Program-made: the position numbers and the translations under genes
Notes under the pieces: generated by a model
Told to the model about the DNA's origin: nothing
The model's database searches: none
Seen by the model: the letters and a program-made list of their open reading frames with translations, nothing else
Part shown: in pieces, positions 1 to 8,131 of the stretch
Numbering within the stretch: position 1 is the first letter of the stretch
Layout: each line of letters opens with the position of its first letter
Assembly (NCBI GenBank): GCA_015903995.1
Contig: JABMDK010000014.1
Span: forward strand, 269,104-323,165
Direction: 5' to 3'
Source: Nitrospira sp.
Lineage (GTDB): Bacteria > Nitrospirota > Nitrospiria > Nitrospirales > Nitrospiraceae
Length of the DNA stretch: 54,062 nt

Positions 1-926
1 ACTCATCGCACGGAAGCTTTGCGACGTCACCTGCTGCATTTTCTGGCACGCATCGATGTTACACGGATACCCGAGCTTCGTCGTGTGGTTAGGGAGGAGG
101 CTGAGGGTCTTGAAGCCCAAGGTTCCTGTGATCGCACCGATTTTAGTGGTATCCCTGTCGTTCATCTCCAACATCCCGAAATCCGCAGCATTGGGAACCA
201 CGCCATTGGAGGCGAGCCACTGGGATGTAGTGCCCACACGGCGTGGCGTGAACGTTCCCAAAGGCGCCGCCCCGTCTCTAAACGCCGGAACAAACAGGAA
301 GTTGCGGTGAAATCCTGCGGATCCGCCGCTCCCCCTATGGACACAGTGCCCCGCTGTGAGCACAATCCTCTGCCGAATCACCGAGGCCGAACAGACAAAG
401 CTTCCCCCGTATTATCGGTGAAGAACAGCTTGCCCACCGTGCGATTCGGATAGATGGTCTCCAACGCCGGCGGATTGACCCGCACACTGGTGAAGTAGGC
501 TCCGAGCGACCCCGCAGCCTGTGGCTCGATCGTGGCGGCTTCAGACTGAATCCTGACCTGCGCCGGGTCGTAGAGCCGAGCGGCAGCAATAGCGCTGGGC
601 GCAACGGTGGGGCGCTTCCCTGGGAGAGAGACGGATGTCCCGCTCGCCTGCGTGGACGCCTCAAGCGGTATGACCGCTTTCTGATTCGCCAGTGGAAGCA
701 TCGGCTGAGCATTCGCCAAGCGTTCCGGAGTCCAATAGGCAAGGGTCTCTGCCGCTTGCGCTTCAGCGGTCTCTTTGCCGAGCTGGAAGGTTAATGGCGC
801 TGCCGCGTTGACTGCGGCGGCGAGCCGTACTCCCGTGGTTTCCTGTGCCTCCGTATGGCCGTTCTGCATGCACACGACTGCCAGCAGTGCCGGCATGACT
901 CTGACGAGTGCACCTTGTATTCTCAT
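1..926 (-). pseudogene. Trypsin-like serine protease, frameshifted and cut by the window edge
   Basis: Starts at ATG 926 with an AGGAGG-type ribosome binding site 5 nt upstream and a signal peptide (about 28 residues, ending near EAQE), so the product would be secreted. The first frame runs to a stop at 378. It ends with GKLFFTDNTGEALS, typical of the strand before the catalytic histidine. From about 393 the next frame continues with CSASVIRQRIVLTAGHCV, the LTAGHC box of chymotrypsin-fold proteases, and further on ADFGMLEMND, which could carry the catalytic aspartate. The serine region would lie beyond base 1. Joining the frames needs one missing base near 393-396, either a real frameshift or a sequence error. 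Family assignment is good; substrate unknown. Confidence 0.75.
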
Positions 927-1194
927 AAACTGTCCTCCTAGATTTTATTGAGATCGCGACTGGCTACCACAACCTTCAGTCCTTGCGAGAAGTGACGGTA
1001 CGTCCATCCCGCCCTTTCCCGACTCCCCGCTGCCCTGCATTCGGCGAGGTCTATTCCACTCGATGTTCAGCCCACGAAGAATATGTCCGCCCTCCTCATA
1101 CTGGTCGACGCATGCGAGGGCATCCACCGCCGGCATCTCTGACGGTCTGCGAGTCGCTGAAACGAATCGCCGAGGTTCCTGATGTCCCCTCTCA

Positions 1195-1659
1195 TCATTC
1201 GTTCCGCTCACCGGCTCTCTCCCCTTGCTCCGTTTCGTCTTCCAATCGTTCCGTCTCATGCGCGAGATCCCAGTTCCGTCGTTCGGCATTCGCATCTTCT
1301 TCGAGGCTCGCATCGTCGATCGAGTTTTCGAGAGCCACGACGGACATCGGGATACCCTCCTGCGTCCACACATTCATCATTGGAAAGACACCAGGAGGCT
1401 CCGAAGCATCCACCGACGGGTTGGTCTGTTCGGACATGCTCGAGCGATCTGGCTGGGGCACTCGCGCTTCTCTTGGGTCCGATATCGGCGCCAGATCATG
1501 ATTCAGTCCAGGGGCCGACACCGGAATCGACACGGACACTCCGCCCAATCTCGCATGAGATTCCACCTCCATCCCGGGATCGGATGACGCCTGGCCACAA
1601 GCGGACAATCCCATGAGAAGCGTCAGACTCAGCACCCATCCCTGGCATGGAGACAGCAC
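1195..1659 (-). CDS. Small lipoprotein of unknown function
   Basis: 154 residues from a GTG start at 1659, with GGAGG about 12 nt upstream. The N-terminus is a lipoprotein signal (hydrophobic LTLLMG, lipobox LSAC), predicting an acylated envelope protein after Cys21. The rest is acidic and low in hydrophobics, with an E/D/R-rich tail (about residues 115-154) that looks disordered. No family is recognised. It is on the same strand as the protease gene and about 270 nt upstream of it. The 270 nt between them hold no gene I can defend. Confidence 0.5.
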   Translation of the reverse strand: MLSPCQGWVLSLTLLMGLSACGQASSDPGMEVESHARLGGVSVSIPVSAPGLNHDLAPISDPREARVPQPDRSSMSEQTNPSVDASEPPGVFPMMNVWTQEGIPMSVVALENSIDDASLEEDANAERRNWDLAHETERLEDETEQGERAGERNE

Positions 1660-1818
1660 CGGTAGGAAAAACCTCCACGATACGTATACCTTGAGATCAT
1701 TCCGGCAAGTAGGAGCGAGACAACCTCAGAAGTCCACGCACTTCATGATTACATGCATGCAATCATTCTACAGCCAACTGCCTTATAGTATCGGCGTCGC
1801 CGACTCGTCAATGCCTAA

Positions 1819-2889
1819 GGAAGGTCTGATTTATTCCCCTCCGCCGGGAACGATTTCTCGACGAGATGAACCGCGCGGTCCCGTGGGCGACCCTGGTGGC
1901 GGCGATTGAGCCGGTCTATCCCAAGGCCGAAGGCCCCGGGCGTCCACCAGTCGGCGTCGAACGGATGCTGCGCCTCCATTGTTGCAGCAGTGGTTCAACC
2001 TGTCGGACCCAGGCGTGGAAGAGGCGCTGTACGACTCACGTGCCCTGCGACAGTTTGTGGGAATTGACCTGGGCCGTGAGCCCGATGAGACGACGATCTG
2101 CAAGTTTCGCCACCTCCTGGAAGCCCACCAGGTGGGTGAGCGGCTCTTTGCACAGATTGGGGCATATCTGACGAAGCAAGGGCTCCAGGTGAGCCGAGGC
2201 ACCATCGTCGATGCGACCATCATCAGTGTGCCCAGTTCGACGAAGAACCGGACCAAGGAGCGGGATCCGGAGATGCATCAGACCAAGAAGGGCAACCAGT
2301 GGTACTTCGGCATGAAGGCGCATATTGGGGTGGATAGCCAGACCAAGCTGATTCATTCGGTCGCAGCCACGGCGGCGAATGTGCATGATAGCCAAGTGTT
2401 ACCGAAGTTGCTGCACGGTCAAGAGACGCGGGTATGGGGCGACTCGGCGTATAGCGGGCAACGTAACGTGATCCGGCAGCACGCACCTCACGCCAAGAGC
2501 TTCATTCAGGCGAAAGCACATCGGCATCGGTCACTGAGTGAAGCGGAGCGGGCCCGGAACCACACGAAGTCGAAGGTCCGGGCGAAGGTGGAACATGCTT
2601 TCTTGGTGATCAAGCGAATCTTCGGCTTGGCCAAGGTCCGATACCGTGGGCTGGCGAAGAACACCCACTGGCGCCAGATCAGCTGCGGGTTAGCGAATCT
2701 GTATGTAGCGCGACGGCAGCTCGTGGCAGGAACGTAGAGAATGTGTATCCGGAGGTAGGCAGTGGACCATCGAAGGATGAGGGTGCCCCATAAAAAATCT
2801 CCTGGACCAGCGGATGCGTACCGGATTTTCTCTGGTAACTCCCTCAAAAGCAGATTTCCAAGTGGAAACGTGAATTAATCAGACCTTCC
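1819..2889 (+). mobile_element. IS5-family insertion sequence, 1071 bp
   Basis: Bounded by inverted repeats reading GGAAGGTCTGATT inward from both ends (1819-1831 and 2877-2889). The flanking tetranucleotides are CTAA (1815-1818) and TTAA (2890-2893). Both fit the YTAR target reported for the IS5 group but differ by one base, so the duplication is imperfect or has mutated. Length and a single DDE transposase fit the IS5 subgroup. No host gene clearly disrupted by the insertion is visible on either side. Confidence 0.9.
1866..2737 (+). pseudogene. IS5-family transposase, one-base frameshift
   Basis: The N-terminal frame (from ATG 1866, MNRAVPWATLVAAIEP) is a classic IS5 start and runs to MLRLHC. 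It then continues one frame over as LQQWFNLSDPGVEEALYD to the stop at 2737. The joined protein would be about 290 residues. DDE catalytic residues are visible in the second frame: Asp in IVDATII, Asp in VWGDSAYSG and Glu in KVEHAFLVIKR. One base is missing near 1978-1980. Without it no full-length transposase is made unless the element uses frameshifting, which is not usual for this subgroup. Probably inactive as sequenced. Confidence 0.85.
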
Positions 2890-2942
2890 TTAAGGATTGG
2901 TGAGATGGCCTACCATATTATTGACTTCGAAGGTTATTGGCT

Positions 2943-3043
2943 CTAGCAGGCTGCGGAAAGGACTCAAGGTGATCTCCATCGCCATCACGGATGATCTTGA
3001 GAAGTGAGAACGCCGCTGGCGGGTTTTTCCCGCAACCTGCTAG
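2943..3043. repeat. Palindromic dispersed repeat (CTAGCAGG...CCTGCTAG)
   Basis: About 100 bp bounded by ctagcaggctgcggaaa and its imperfect complement ending in cccgcaacctgctag. A second, shorter element with the same GGATGC/GCATCC-type ends lies at 7121-7190. It sits in a roughly 400-nt stretch (2890-3303) between the IS and the next gene in which I see no coding region. The small open frames there lack ribosome binding sites and family features. Confidence 0.55.
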
Positions 3044-3303
3044 ACGATTTCACCTGAGTCGTGAATTCTCTTGAGATCCCATCTGCGGCATGCCGGGCAT
3101 ATTCCACGTGAGACTCTTGCAATTGAGTTTGGCTTTCCCGGCAAGCCATGCGATAAGCTACTTACTGACACGAGGAAAATGACGGGCCGCTTCCTATTAC
3201 GTGCGTTGTCTGGTCTCGCCCGTTGACACATTCTCTTAGGAGCAGTAGCCTATTTCTCCGGATACATTCGAGCTACACTCAGACTACAGAAAGGGGCCCA
3301 GCA

Positions 3304-3696
3304 ATGAAATCTCCATGGAGCATGTTATGTCTATGTCTGTTCATGGCTACCATAGGCTGCGGCAGCGACAGGGCTGAAATCAAGGAAGACCGTCTCACCG
3401 TCGGCAAGGTACAGGGTGAAATCAAAGTCGGTATGCCAGCCTCACAGGTTGCCGAACTCCTGGGAAGCCCCAATATCGTGACCACGGACGAGAAGCGGCG
3501 CGAGGTCTGGATCTATGACAAGGTGTCGACTGATCGTGTCGACACAGCAAGTTCTTCCTTCGCGGGCATCATTATTCTTGGCGCAACCTCCCATAACAGC
3601 TCCAGCTCACAGCGCCAGCGGACCCTCACGATCATCATCAAGTATGACGAAGAGAAGAAGGTTCGCGACTTTGCTTACAACTCTACACAGTTCTAG
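3304..3696 (+). CDS. SmpA/OmlA (BamE-like) fold lipoprotein
   Basis: 130 residues. ATG 3304 was chosen because it follows AGAAAGGGG and gives a proper lipoprotein signal with lipobox TIGC; the 27 residues upstream in frame are not signal-like. The body has the SmpA/OmlA signature: KVGMPASQVAELLGSPN followed by EVWIYDK, then a Ser-rich loop and a final beta strand. BamE-type proteins sit in the outer membrane, but this domain also occurs in many unrelated small lipoproteins, so membership of the BAM complex is not implied. First gene of a four-lipoprotein run. Confidence 0.75.
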   Translation: MKSPWSMLCLCLFMATIGCGSDRAEIKEDRLTVGKVQGEIKVGMPASQVAELLGSPNIVTTDEKRREVWIYDKVSTDRVDTASSSFAGIIILGATSHNSSSSQRQRTLTIIIKYDEEKKVRDFAYNSTQF

Positions 3697-3697
3697 C

Positions 3698-4309
3698 ACG
3701 AGCGACTATTCTGGAGCTTGGCGAACGCTTCTGGCGGTGGTGTGCCTAGCCGTGTCGAGCCAGCTTGTCGGGTGTATTGCGCACACACAACCGGACGCAC
3801 TGTTCCAGCTTACACCTGAGAGCGCAGCCAACCGAGCCATGCAAAGCCGCCTCTTCGAGACCAAGGATGAAGCGGAGTTATTGTCCGCCTCAGCCGCTGT
3901 CCTGCAGGATCTTGGTTTCCAGGTCGAAGAAAGCGTGCGCGAGGTCGGCTTTTTGAGAGCGACGAAAGAACGAAGCGCTCGGGAGTACGGCCAAGATATC
4001 ACCCGCTTTATCGTCTTTCTCCTAAGCACCCCGCTGGTGTTCCTCCAACAGCCTCCGATCATCATGCCCGTGGACCTGCACCAAAAAATCGCTGCTGCGC
4101 TGGTCGCCAGACCAGCGACTCCAGATGCCACACGTCAGGAAGTCAGGGTTGTGTTCTACCGGGTCGTGTGGAAAGGAGAGGGTTCGTCCGGTCAACATGG
4201 AATTCCACCGGGCGAGCAACGGATGGAAATGCTGCGCGACCCGGTGATGTACCAGACCTTCTTTGCAAAATTGTCAAAAGCTGTATTCCTGGAACCATTC
4301 GCACTCTGA
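3698..4309 (+). CDS. Lipoprotein, paralogue 1 of 3, apparent ACG start
   Basis: 203 residues if translation begins at ACG 3698, two bases after the upstream stop. That start gives a signal sequence of normal length (residues 1-21, with Arg before a hydrophobic run) ending in the lipobox LVGC. No ATG, GTG or TTG in frame gives a good signal; the nearest GTG (3737) leaves only 12 residues and no basic residue. So this is either a rare ACG start coupled to the preceding gene or a mutated ATG. The mature part shares with the next two genes the pattern QSRLFETKD...LQDLGFQVEE and the C-terminal YQTFFAKLSKAVFLE. A hydrophobic stretch FIVFLLSTPLVFL lies in the middle. Function unknown. Confidence 0.7.
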   Translation, partial: TSDYSGAWRTLLAVVCLAVSSQLVGCIAHTQPDALFQLTPESAANRAMQSRLFETKDEAELLSASAAVLQDLGFQVEESVREVGFLRATKERSAREYGQDITRFIVFLLSTPLVFLQQPPIIMPVDLHQKIAAALVARPATPDATRQEVRVVFYRVVWKGEGSSGQHGIPPGEQRMEMLRDPVMYQTFFAKLSKAVFLEPFAL

Positions 4310-4319
4310 TCGCGAGGTC

Positions 4320-4757
4320 ATGATGAAGACAGAGACAGCGGCAGGAATCATCGCAGTCGCCATACTTGTTATCACGCTGGGCTGCGCCGCACCGCAGCCC
4401 AGTCCGGACCTACTGGCGCCGACCGAGGCACAGATGAAGATCCGGAGCGTGCAAACCCGGTCCTTCGACATCAAGGATCGCCAAATGGCCATGCGCGGCA
4501 TCATTGCGGCGTTGCAGGACTTAGGATTCATCATCGAGCGGGCCAATGAACCGTTGGGGCTGGTGACGGCTGCGCGTTTCGCCGAGCCGAACTTCTACGA
4601 TGTCGTGGGCGTGACGGTCACTGTGCGCACCGAAGCCGAAGGCCGTATGATGATTCGTGTCAACGCCATCTACAACAACAAACCCATCGAAGATCCTAAG
4701 GTGTACCAAAATTTCTTCGCCACACTGGAACGCGCCCTCTTTGTCACCAAGAATTAA
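4320..4757 (+). CDS. Lipoprotein, paralogue 2 of 3
   Basis: 145 residues from ATG 4320, with GAGGTC just upstream. Lipoprotein signal with lipobox TLGC. The mature protein keeps the family pattern QTRSFDIKD, ALQDLGFIIERANEPLGLV and YQNFFATLERALFV, and is the shortest of the three. It lies 10 nt after the previous gene and its stop overlaps the next start (TAATG), so the genes are probably cotranscribed and translationally coupled. No function can be named. Confidence 0.8.
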   Translation: MMKTETAAGIIAVAILVITLGCAAPQPSPDLLAPTEAQMKIRSVQTRSFDIKDRQMAMRGIIAALQDLGFIIERANEPLGLVTAARFAEPNFYDVVGVTVTVRTEAEGRMMIRVNAIYNNKPIEDPKVYQNFFATLERALFVTKN

Positions 4758-5374
4758 TGGACAGGGTCTCTCACCAGAGGAACAGTGATGAACGTACCCG
4801 GCCCATCGCAGGGTCGGGGCTGCTCCTCCCCTGGCTCTTCGCCTGCCTCTGCCTGCTATTACAAGGGTGCCCGACGCCCTACGAATTACGGCATGCCAAT
4901 CAGTGGGACTCGCGCGAGCAAATCTGGCTCTCTGAAGAAAGCCAGGTCAAGATTCGCGCCGCCCAATCGCGTGTATTCGATACCGCGGATCGTCGTCGGA
5001 TGCTCGCGACCGTTGTTTCCACCCTGCAGGACTTGGATTTCAAAGTGGAGGTGCTTGATGAAGAACTGGGCGTCATCTCCGGAAAAAAATACGTCGAGAA
5101 CGAGCGGATCTATGGCGTCGACTTGAGTTATCTGCTGTATCAACCCGATGCGTTACTCGTCCTCAACCGCTATTATCGAACATGGGGCCCCTTCAGTCAC
5201 CGCAGTAATCTGGTTCGCTTCACGGTTACCGTCCGCAAGCGCAATGAATCGCAGATCATCGTGCGGGCCAGCGCTCAGTTTTACCTTCATGCCGTTGAGA
5301 ACCCTGCTCCCTATCAACAGTTCTTCTATGCCCTGGAACAAGCGGTCTTTCTGGAAAGCCACTCGGTGGAATAG
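4757..5374 (+). CDS. Lipoprotein, paralogue 3 of 3
   Basis: 205 residues; its ATG overlaps the preceding stop by one base. Long N-region, then a hydrophobic segment and lipobox LQGC near residue 38. The family core is clear: QSRVFDTADRR, TLQDLDFKVEVLDEELGVISGKK and YQQFFYALEQAVFLES. An inserted segment around residues 115-150, rich in Tyr and Leu, is not in paralogue 2. About 215 nt without a recognisable gene follow before the HDOD gene. Confidence 0.8.
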   Translation: MDRVSHQRNSDERTRPIAGSGLLLPWLFACLCLLLQGCPTPYELRHANQWDSREQIWLSEESQVKIRAAQSRVFDTADRRRMLATVVSTLQDLDFKVEVLDEELGVISGKKYVENERIYGVDLSYLLYQPDALLVLNRYYRTWGPFSHRSNLVRFTVTVRKRNESQIIVRASAQFYLHAVENPAPYQQFFYALEQAVFLESHSVE

Positions 5375-5591
5375 ATTGTCAGAATCCAACAGAGTCACCG
5401 GGCGAGCTATGCTGGGTGAGCTAGCCGGCGCCTATGGCTTCACACGGCTGTGACTTTCCGGCCGATTGACGGCCCCGCTGCCATTTTTCAATACAGGCAC
5501 GATCGCTCGCTACTTTCCTCAAAAAATCACACCCTTAAGCTCGGTAGGGTTCTGACCGATAGAGATTCTGCCCCTCAACCAGGAACCGTTT

Positions 5592-7121
5592 ATGACTTCA
5601 CCAAGCGCGGCGACGACATCGGCCCTCATCGACTCAATCCGCCTTCGCCTCCATCAAAAACTCAAGCCGCTCTTGGACGAGTCCAGCGACTGTCTTCCCA
5701 TCTTGCAATCAACCTGTCAGCAAATCCTGAACCACATGGGCCCTCAGTCCAACGCCGTGAATCTGGCCCAGGTGATCAGCCGAGACCATGGGTTGACATG
5801 CAAAGTGCTGCAGGTGGCGAACAGCATTGCCTACAGCCCGCAACAGACGATTGTCTCGGTCCCTCATGCCGTCAGCTGGCTCGGGCTCGATACCGTCCGG
5901 TCCCTCGTGGCCGCGGCCCATCTCGTCGAACAGTTGCAACATTGGCCGGTACGCCAGCAGGAGTTCCGAACCTTGATCGCTAAGTCTCTGGTCTCCGCAA
6001 CCTATGCCAGCGAACTGGGAATGGCCATGGGATACCCGCAGCCGGGGCAGTTGTTTACCGGCGCCCTCCTCTACTCGATCGGCGACTTGGCCATTGCCTA
6101 CCAGGACCCGGACCTCTTTCTCGCACTCCAGGCTATCGCCAAGAACACCAAGCGCCCGGCGGAATGTGTCCTTCAAGAGACGAGCCTCATCGGTGTACCA
6201 CGGTTGACCCTCGCCCAAGCGTTGGCCCACATGTGGAAGCTGCCGAATGACCTAGTCGGGCTCTTCGGTAGCCCCGGGGAACCGCCGACAGGGCATTGGC
6301 AAAGCGGATTCCAGACCTACCGAGGCATCATCGTCGGTTCCATCCGGCTGGTCGACGTCACGACCGGCCCCGCCCAACGGACGGCCATCGAGGAAGCCAA
6401 GCGCACTCTCCTGGTCGGGAGCGGACTCCCGTCAGGCACATTCACGGATTTGATGGTTCGAGCCATGGATCGGGGACGCCAACTCATCCGCTCGATGGGA
6501 TTGGCCATCGACTCCTCCGAGGAAGCCATGCCGCCGTCACGTGCGCAGCCCCCCACCGAATCGATCCCGCACCAGCCAGCCGGCAACGAGCAGCCGGCCC
6601 TCATTCGAACCAAGCCGCTTGAAACACTCCAAGCCTTTCAGGACTCCCTGCAGGCTGCGAAAGATCTCAATAGCCTGCTTGGAACCTTTGTACAGGCCCT
6701 CCATCGGGATGCCGGATTCGACCGTGTCGGCCTGGCGCTTCTCAACCCAAGTGACAGCGATCTGCTTGTCGGAAGGCTCGCGTTTGGCGTGAATCCTCTG
6801 GCGCCCCATCTCCGGTCCCTGTCAGGCTCACTTAGTCGGGAACACCAGTTCTTTCTCACGATTCTCAAGCGAGTCGATCCGCTCCTGGTTCCCAACTTCT
6901 CGGACCAGATGGCCGGCACGCTGAAACAAGATTTTCTCGAAGTCTGGAAACCAATCTCGGCGATCATGGCACCGTTGCGGGTGGGGGCACGACCGATCGG
7001 CCTCATCTACTGTGATCAAGCGACAAGCAACCAACCGGTGCTCCCGCAAGACTACCAGGCCTTCCAGCTGTTTTTTGCCCAAACGACGTTAGGTCTGAAT
7101 CGACTGGCCGGAATCCTGTAG
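5592..7121 (+). CDS. HDOD-GAF signalling protein
   Basis: 509 residues. Residues about 20-270 form an HDOD domain (LLDESSDCLPILQSTCQQIL, then VISRDHGLTCKVLQVANS and VSWLGLDTVRSLV), a relative of HD phosphohydrolases that lacks the metal-binding HD pair and generally works as a protein-interaction or regulatory module. After a Pro/Ser-rich linker (about 300-335) comes a GAF-like sensor domain (about 345-505: LLGTFVQALHRDAGFDRVGLALL and VGARPIGLIYCDQ). No enzymatic output domain is present. Predicted cytoplasmic. It converges on a second HDOD gene, with only a palindromic repeat between them. Confidence 0.85.
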   Translation: MTSPSAATTSALIDSIRLRLHQKLKPLLDESSDCLPILQSTCQQILNHMGPQSNAVNLAQVISRDHGLTCKVLQVANSIAYSPQQTIVSVPHAVSWLGLDTVRSLVAAAHLVEQLQHWPVRQQEFRTLIAKSLVSATYASELGMAMGYPQPGQLFTGALLYSIGDLAIAYQDPDLFLALQAIAKNTKRPAECVLQETSLIGVPRLTLAQALAHMWKLPNDLVGLFGSPGEPPTGHWQSGFQTYRGIIVGSIRLVDVTTGPAQRTAIEEAKRTLLVGSGLPSGTFTDLMVRAMDRGRQLIRSMGLAIDSSEEAMPPSRAQPPTESIPHQPAGNEQPALIRTKPLETLQAFQDSLQAAKDLNSLLGTFVQALHRDAGFDRVGLALLNPSDSDLLVGRLAFGVNPLAPHLRSLSGSLSREHQFFLTILKRVDPLLVPNFSDQMAGTLKQDFLEVWKPISAIMAPLRVGARPIGLIYCDQATSNQPVLPQDYQAFQLFFAQTTLGLNRLAGIL

Positions 7122-7190
7122 GCTGAGGATGCGGCGACGTCCAGCCGACGGCGTGCTCGCCGCCGGCGGACGTTTGCGGCATCCTGCTAG
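7121..7190. repeat. Palindromic repeat between two convergent HDOD genes
   Basis: Imperfect inverted repeat with arms about 7126-7142 and 7167-7183 (AGGATGCGGCGACGTCC pairing with GGACGTTTGCGGCATCCT), ending in CTGCTAG. It touches the stop codons of both flanking convergent genes (7119-7121 and 7187-7189) and could act as a bidirectional transcription stop. The ends resemble the longer element at 2943-3043. Confidence 0.6.
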
Positions 7191-8044
7191 GCAGCTATGG
7201 CATGGGGTCGGATCAGCGCCAGCGTATCGTGAAGCTGGGCACGGGCATCCGCAAGCAATGCCGGAAATGTGTCGGGCACAAACCGTGTGGCGGTGATGGC
7301 ATGGGGGTTGAACGGCAACGCCGCCGGACGCCGACCCGGCTCGAGCTCTTCGTAGTCGACAACGACACCGGCCAGATGAACGACAGACGCATGGACGATG
7401 AATTCACCGGCGTCGTTTGGACTCAGTTGACAGCGAATAGCCTGCTCGATCTGCACAGGCATCCCCCAGGATCGGATGAGTTCGGCCCCCACTTCCGCAA
7501 AGTCGCACCCGATGCTGGACTGCTCCACCTCAGCCAGGGAGGTTTCAAGATAGCCGGCTTCGATAAGCGCAGACTGAGCTCGCCGCGGGATAGCCTGGTA
7601 AAGCACGAGGTGGCCGATGTCGCGCAACAGGCCTTCGATGAAATACCGCTCGCCGTCCTCAATGCCGCAGGATTTGGCGATCTTGCCAGCAAGCAATGCG
7701 CACAGCACGCTTTTGCGCCAGAACATGGAGACGTCCATCAGCTGAATCGGCATGCCGGAGAAGGTCCGGCCGACCGTCGTCGCAGTGACAAGATCGTTGA
7801 TGGCCTGTGTACCAAGGAGATTGACGGCACGCGAGATCGTGTCGATCTGCTTGGGGAATCCATAGAAGGGGCTGTTGACGATGCGGAGCAGCCTGGCCGA
7901 GATAGCCGGATCCAGCTTCAGGACATTCGCCAGGTCGTCCATGGTCGAATCGGGATCATCCACCACGTCCCGCACACGGAAGTAGATCTCCGGCAACGTG
8001 AAGACGGTGGTGCAGGACTGGACCAGTTCGCTCGCCGATGGCAT
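7187..8044 (-). CDS. HDOD domain protein
   Basis: 285 residues, almost entirely one HDOD domain: TLPEIYFRVRDVVDDPDSTMDDLANVLKLDPAISARLLRIVNSPFY and later EGLLRDIGHLVLYQAIP. Such stand-alone HDOD proteins are usually signalling adaptors; no catalytic HD motif is expected and none is obvious. It has a GGGAGGG sequence about 10 nt before the ATG. It lies downstream of the polysaccharide synthase gene on the same strand, with 87 nt and a stem-loop between them. A link to regulation of that cluster is possible but unproven. Confidence 0.85.
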   Translation of the reverse strand: MPSASELVQSCTTVFTLPEIYFRVRDVVDDPDSTMDDLANVLKLDPAISARLLRIVNSPFYGFPKQIDTISRAVNLLGTQAINDLVTATTVGRTFSGMPIQLMDVSMFWRKSVLCALLAGKIAKSCGIEDGERYFIEGLLRDIGHLVLYQAIPRRAQSALIEAGYLETSLAEVEQSSIGCDFAEVGAELIRSWGMPVQIEQAIRCQLSPNDAGEFIVHASVVHLAGVVVDYEELEPGRRPAALPFNPHAITATRFVPDTFPALLADARAQLHDTLALIRPHAIAA

Positions 8045-8067
8045 GGCCGAGAACCCTCCCTGTGATC

Positions 8068-8100
8068 TCGATAGAGACCGGCTTCCTCACTCTCTATCGG
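8068..8100 (-). other. Stem-loop upstream of the HDOD gene
   Basis: Ten-base arms (TCGATAGAGA at 8068-8077 and TCTCTATCGG at 8091-8100, one mismatch) with a 13-nt loop. There is no T-run on either strand, so it is not a standard terminator. It lies between the GT2 stop and the HDOD start and could be a leader structure or mRNA processing site. Confidence 0.35.
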
Positions 8101-8131
8101 CGAGAACCGAACGGAACTGTAGAGAAGCGGG

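Noticed and set aside
945-1373. 142-codon minus-strand open frame overlapping the small lipoprotein gene
   Set aside because: No ribosome binding site or family features; most of it is the alternative frame of 1195-1659. The part at 945-1194 could be a decayed tail but this cannot be shown.
3040-3231. 63-codon minus-strand open frame in the IS-to-lipoprotein gap
   Set aside because: Begins in the palindromic repeat, no start signal and no recognisable composition.
5450-5983. 177-codon plus-strand frame before and over the start of the HDOD-GAF gene
   Set aside because: Low-complexity composition with no signal, and its second half is an alternative frame of the HDOD domain.
7202-8065. Long plus-strand open frame antiparallel to the HDOD gene
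   Set aside because: Exact shadow of 7187-8044; high GC makes long antisense frames common here, as also opposite uup and glnA.
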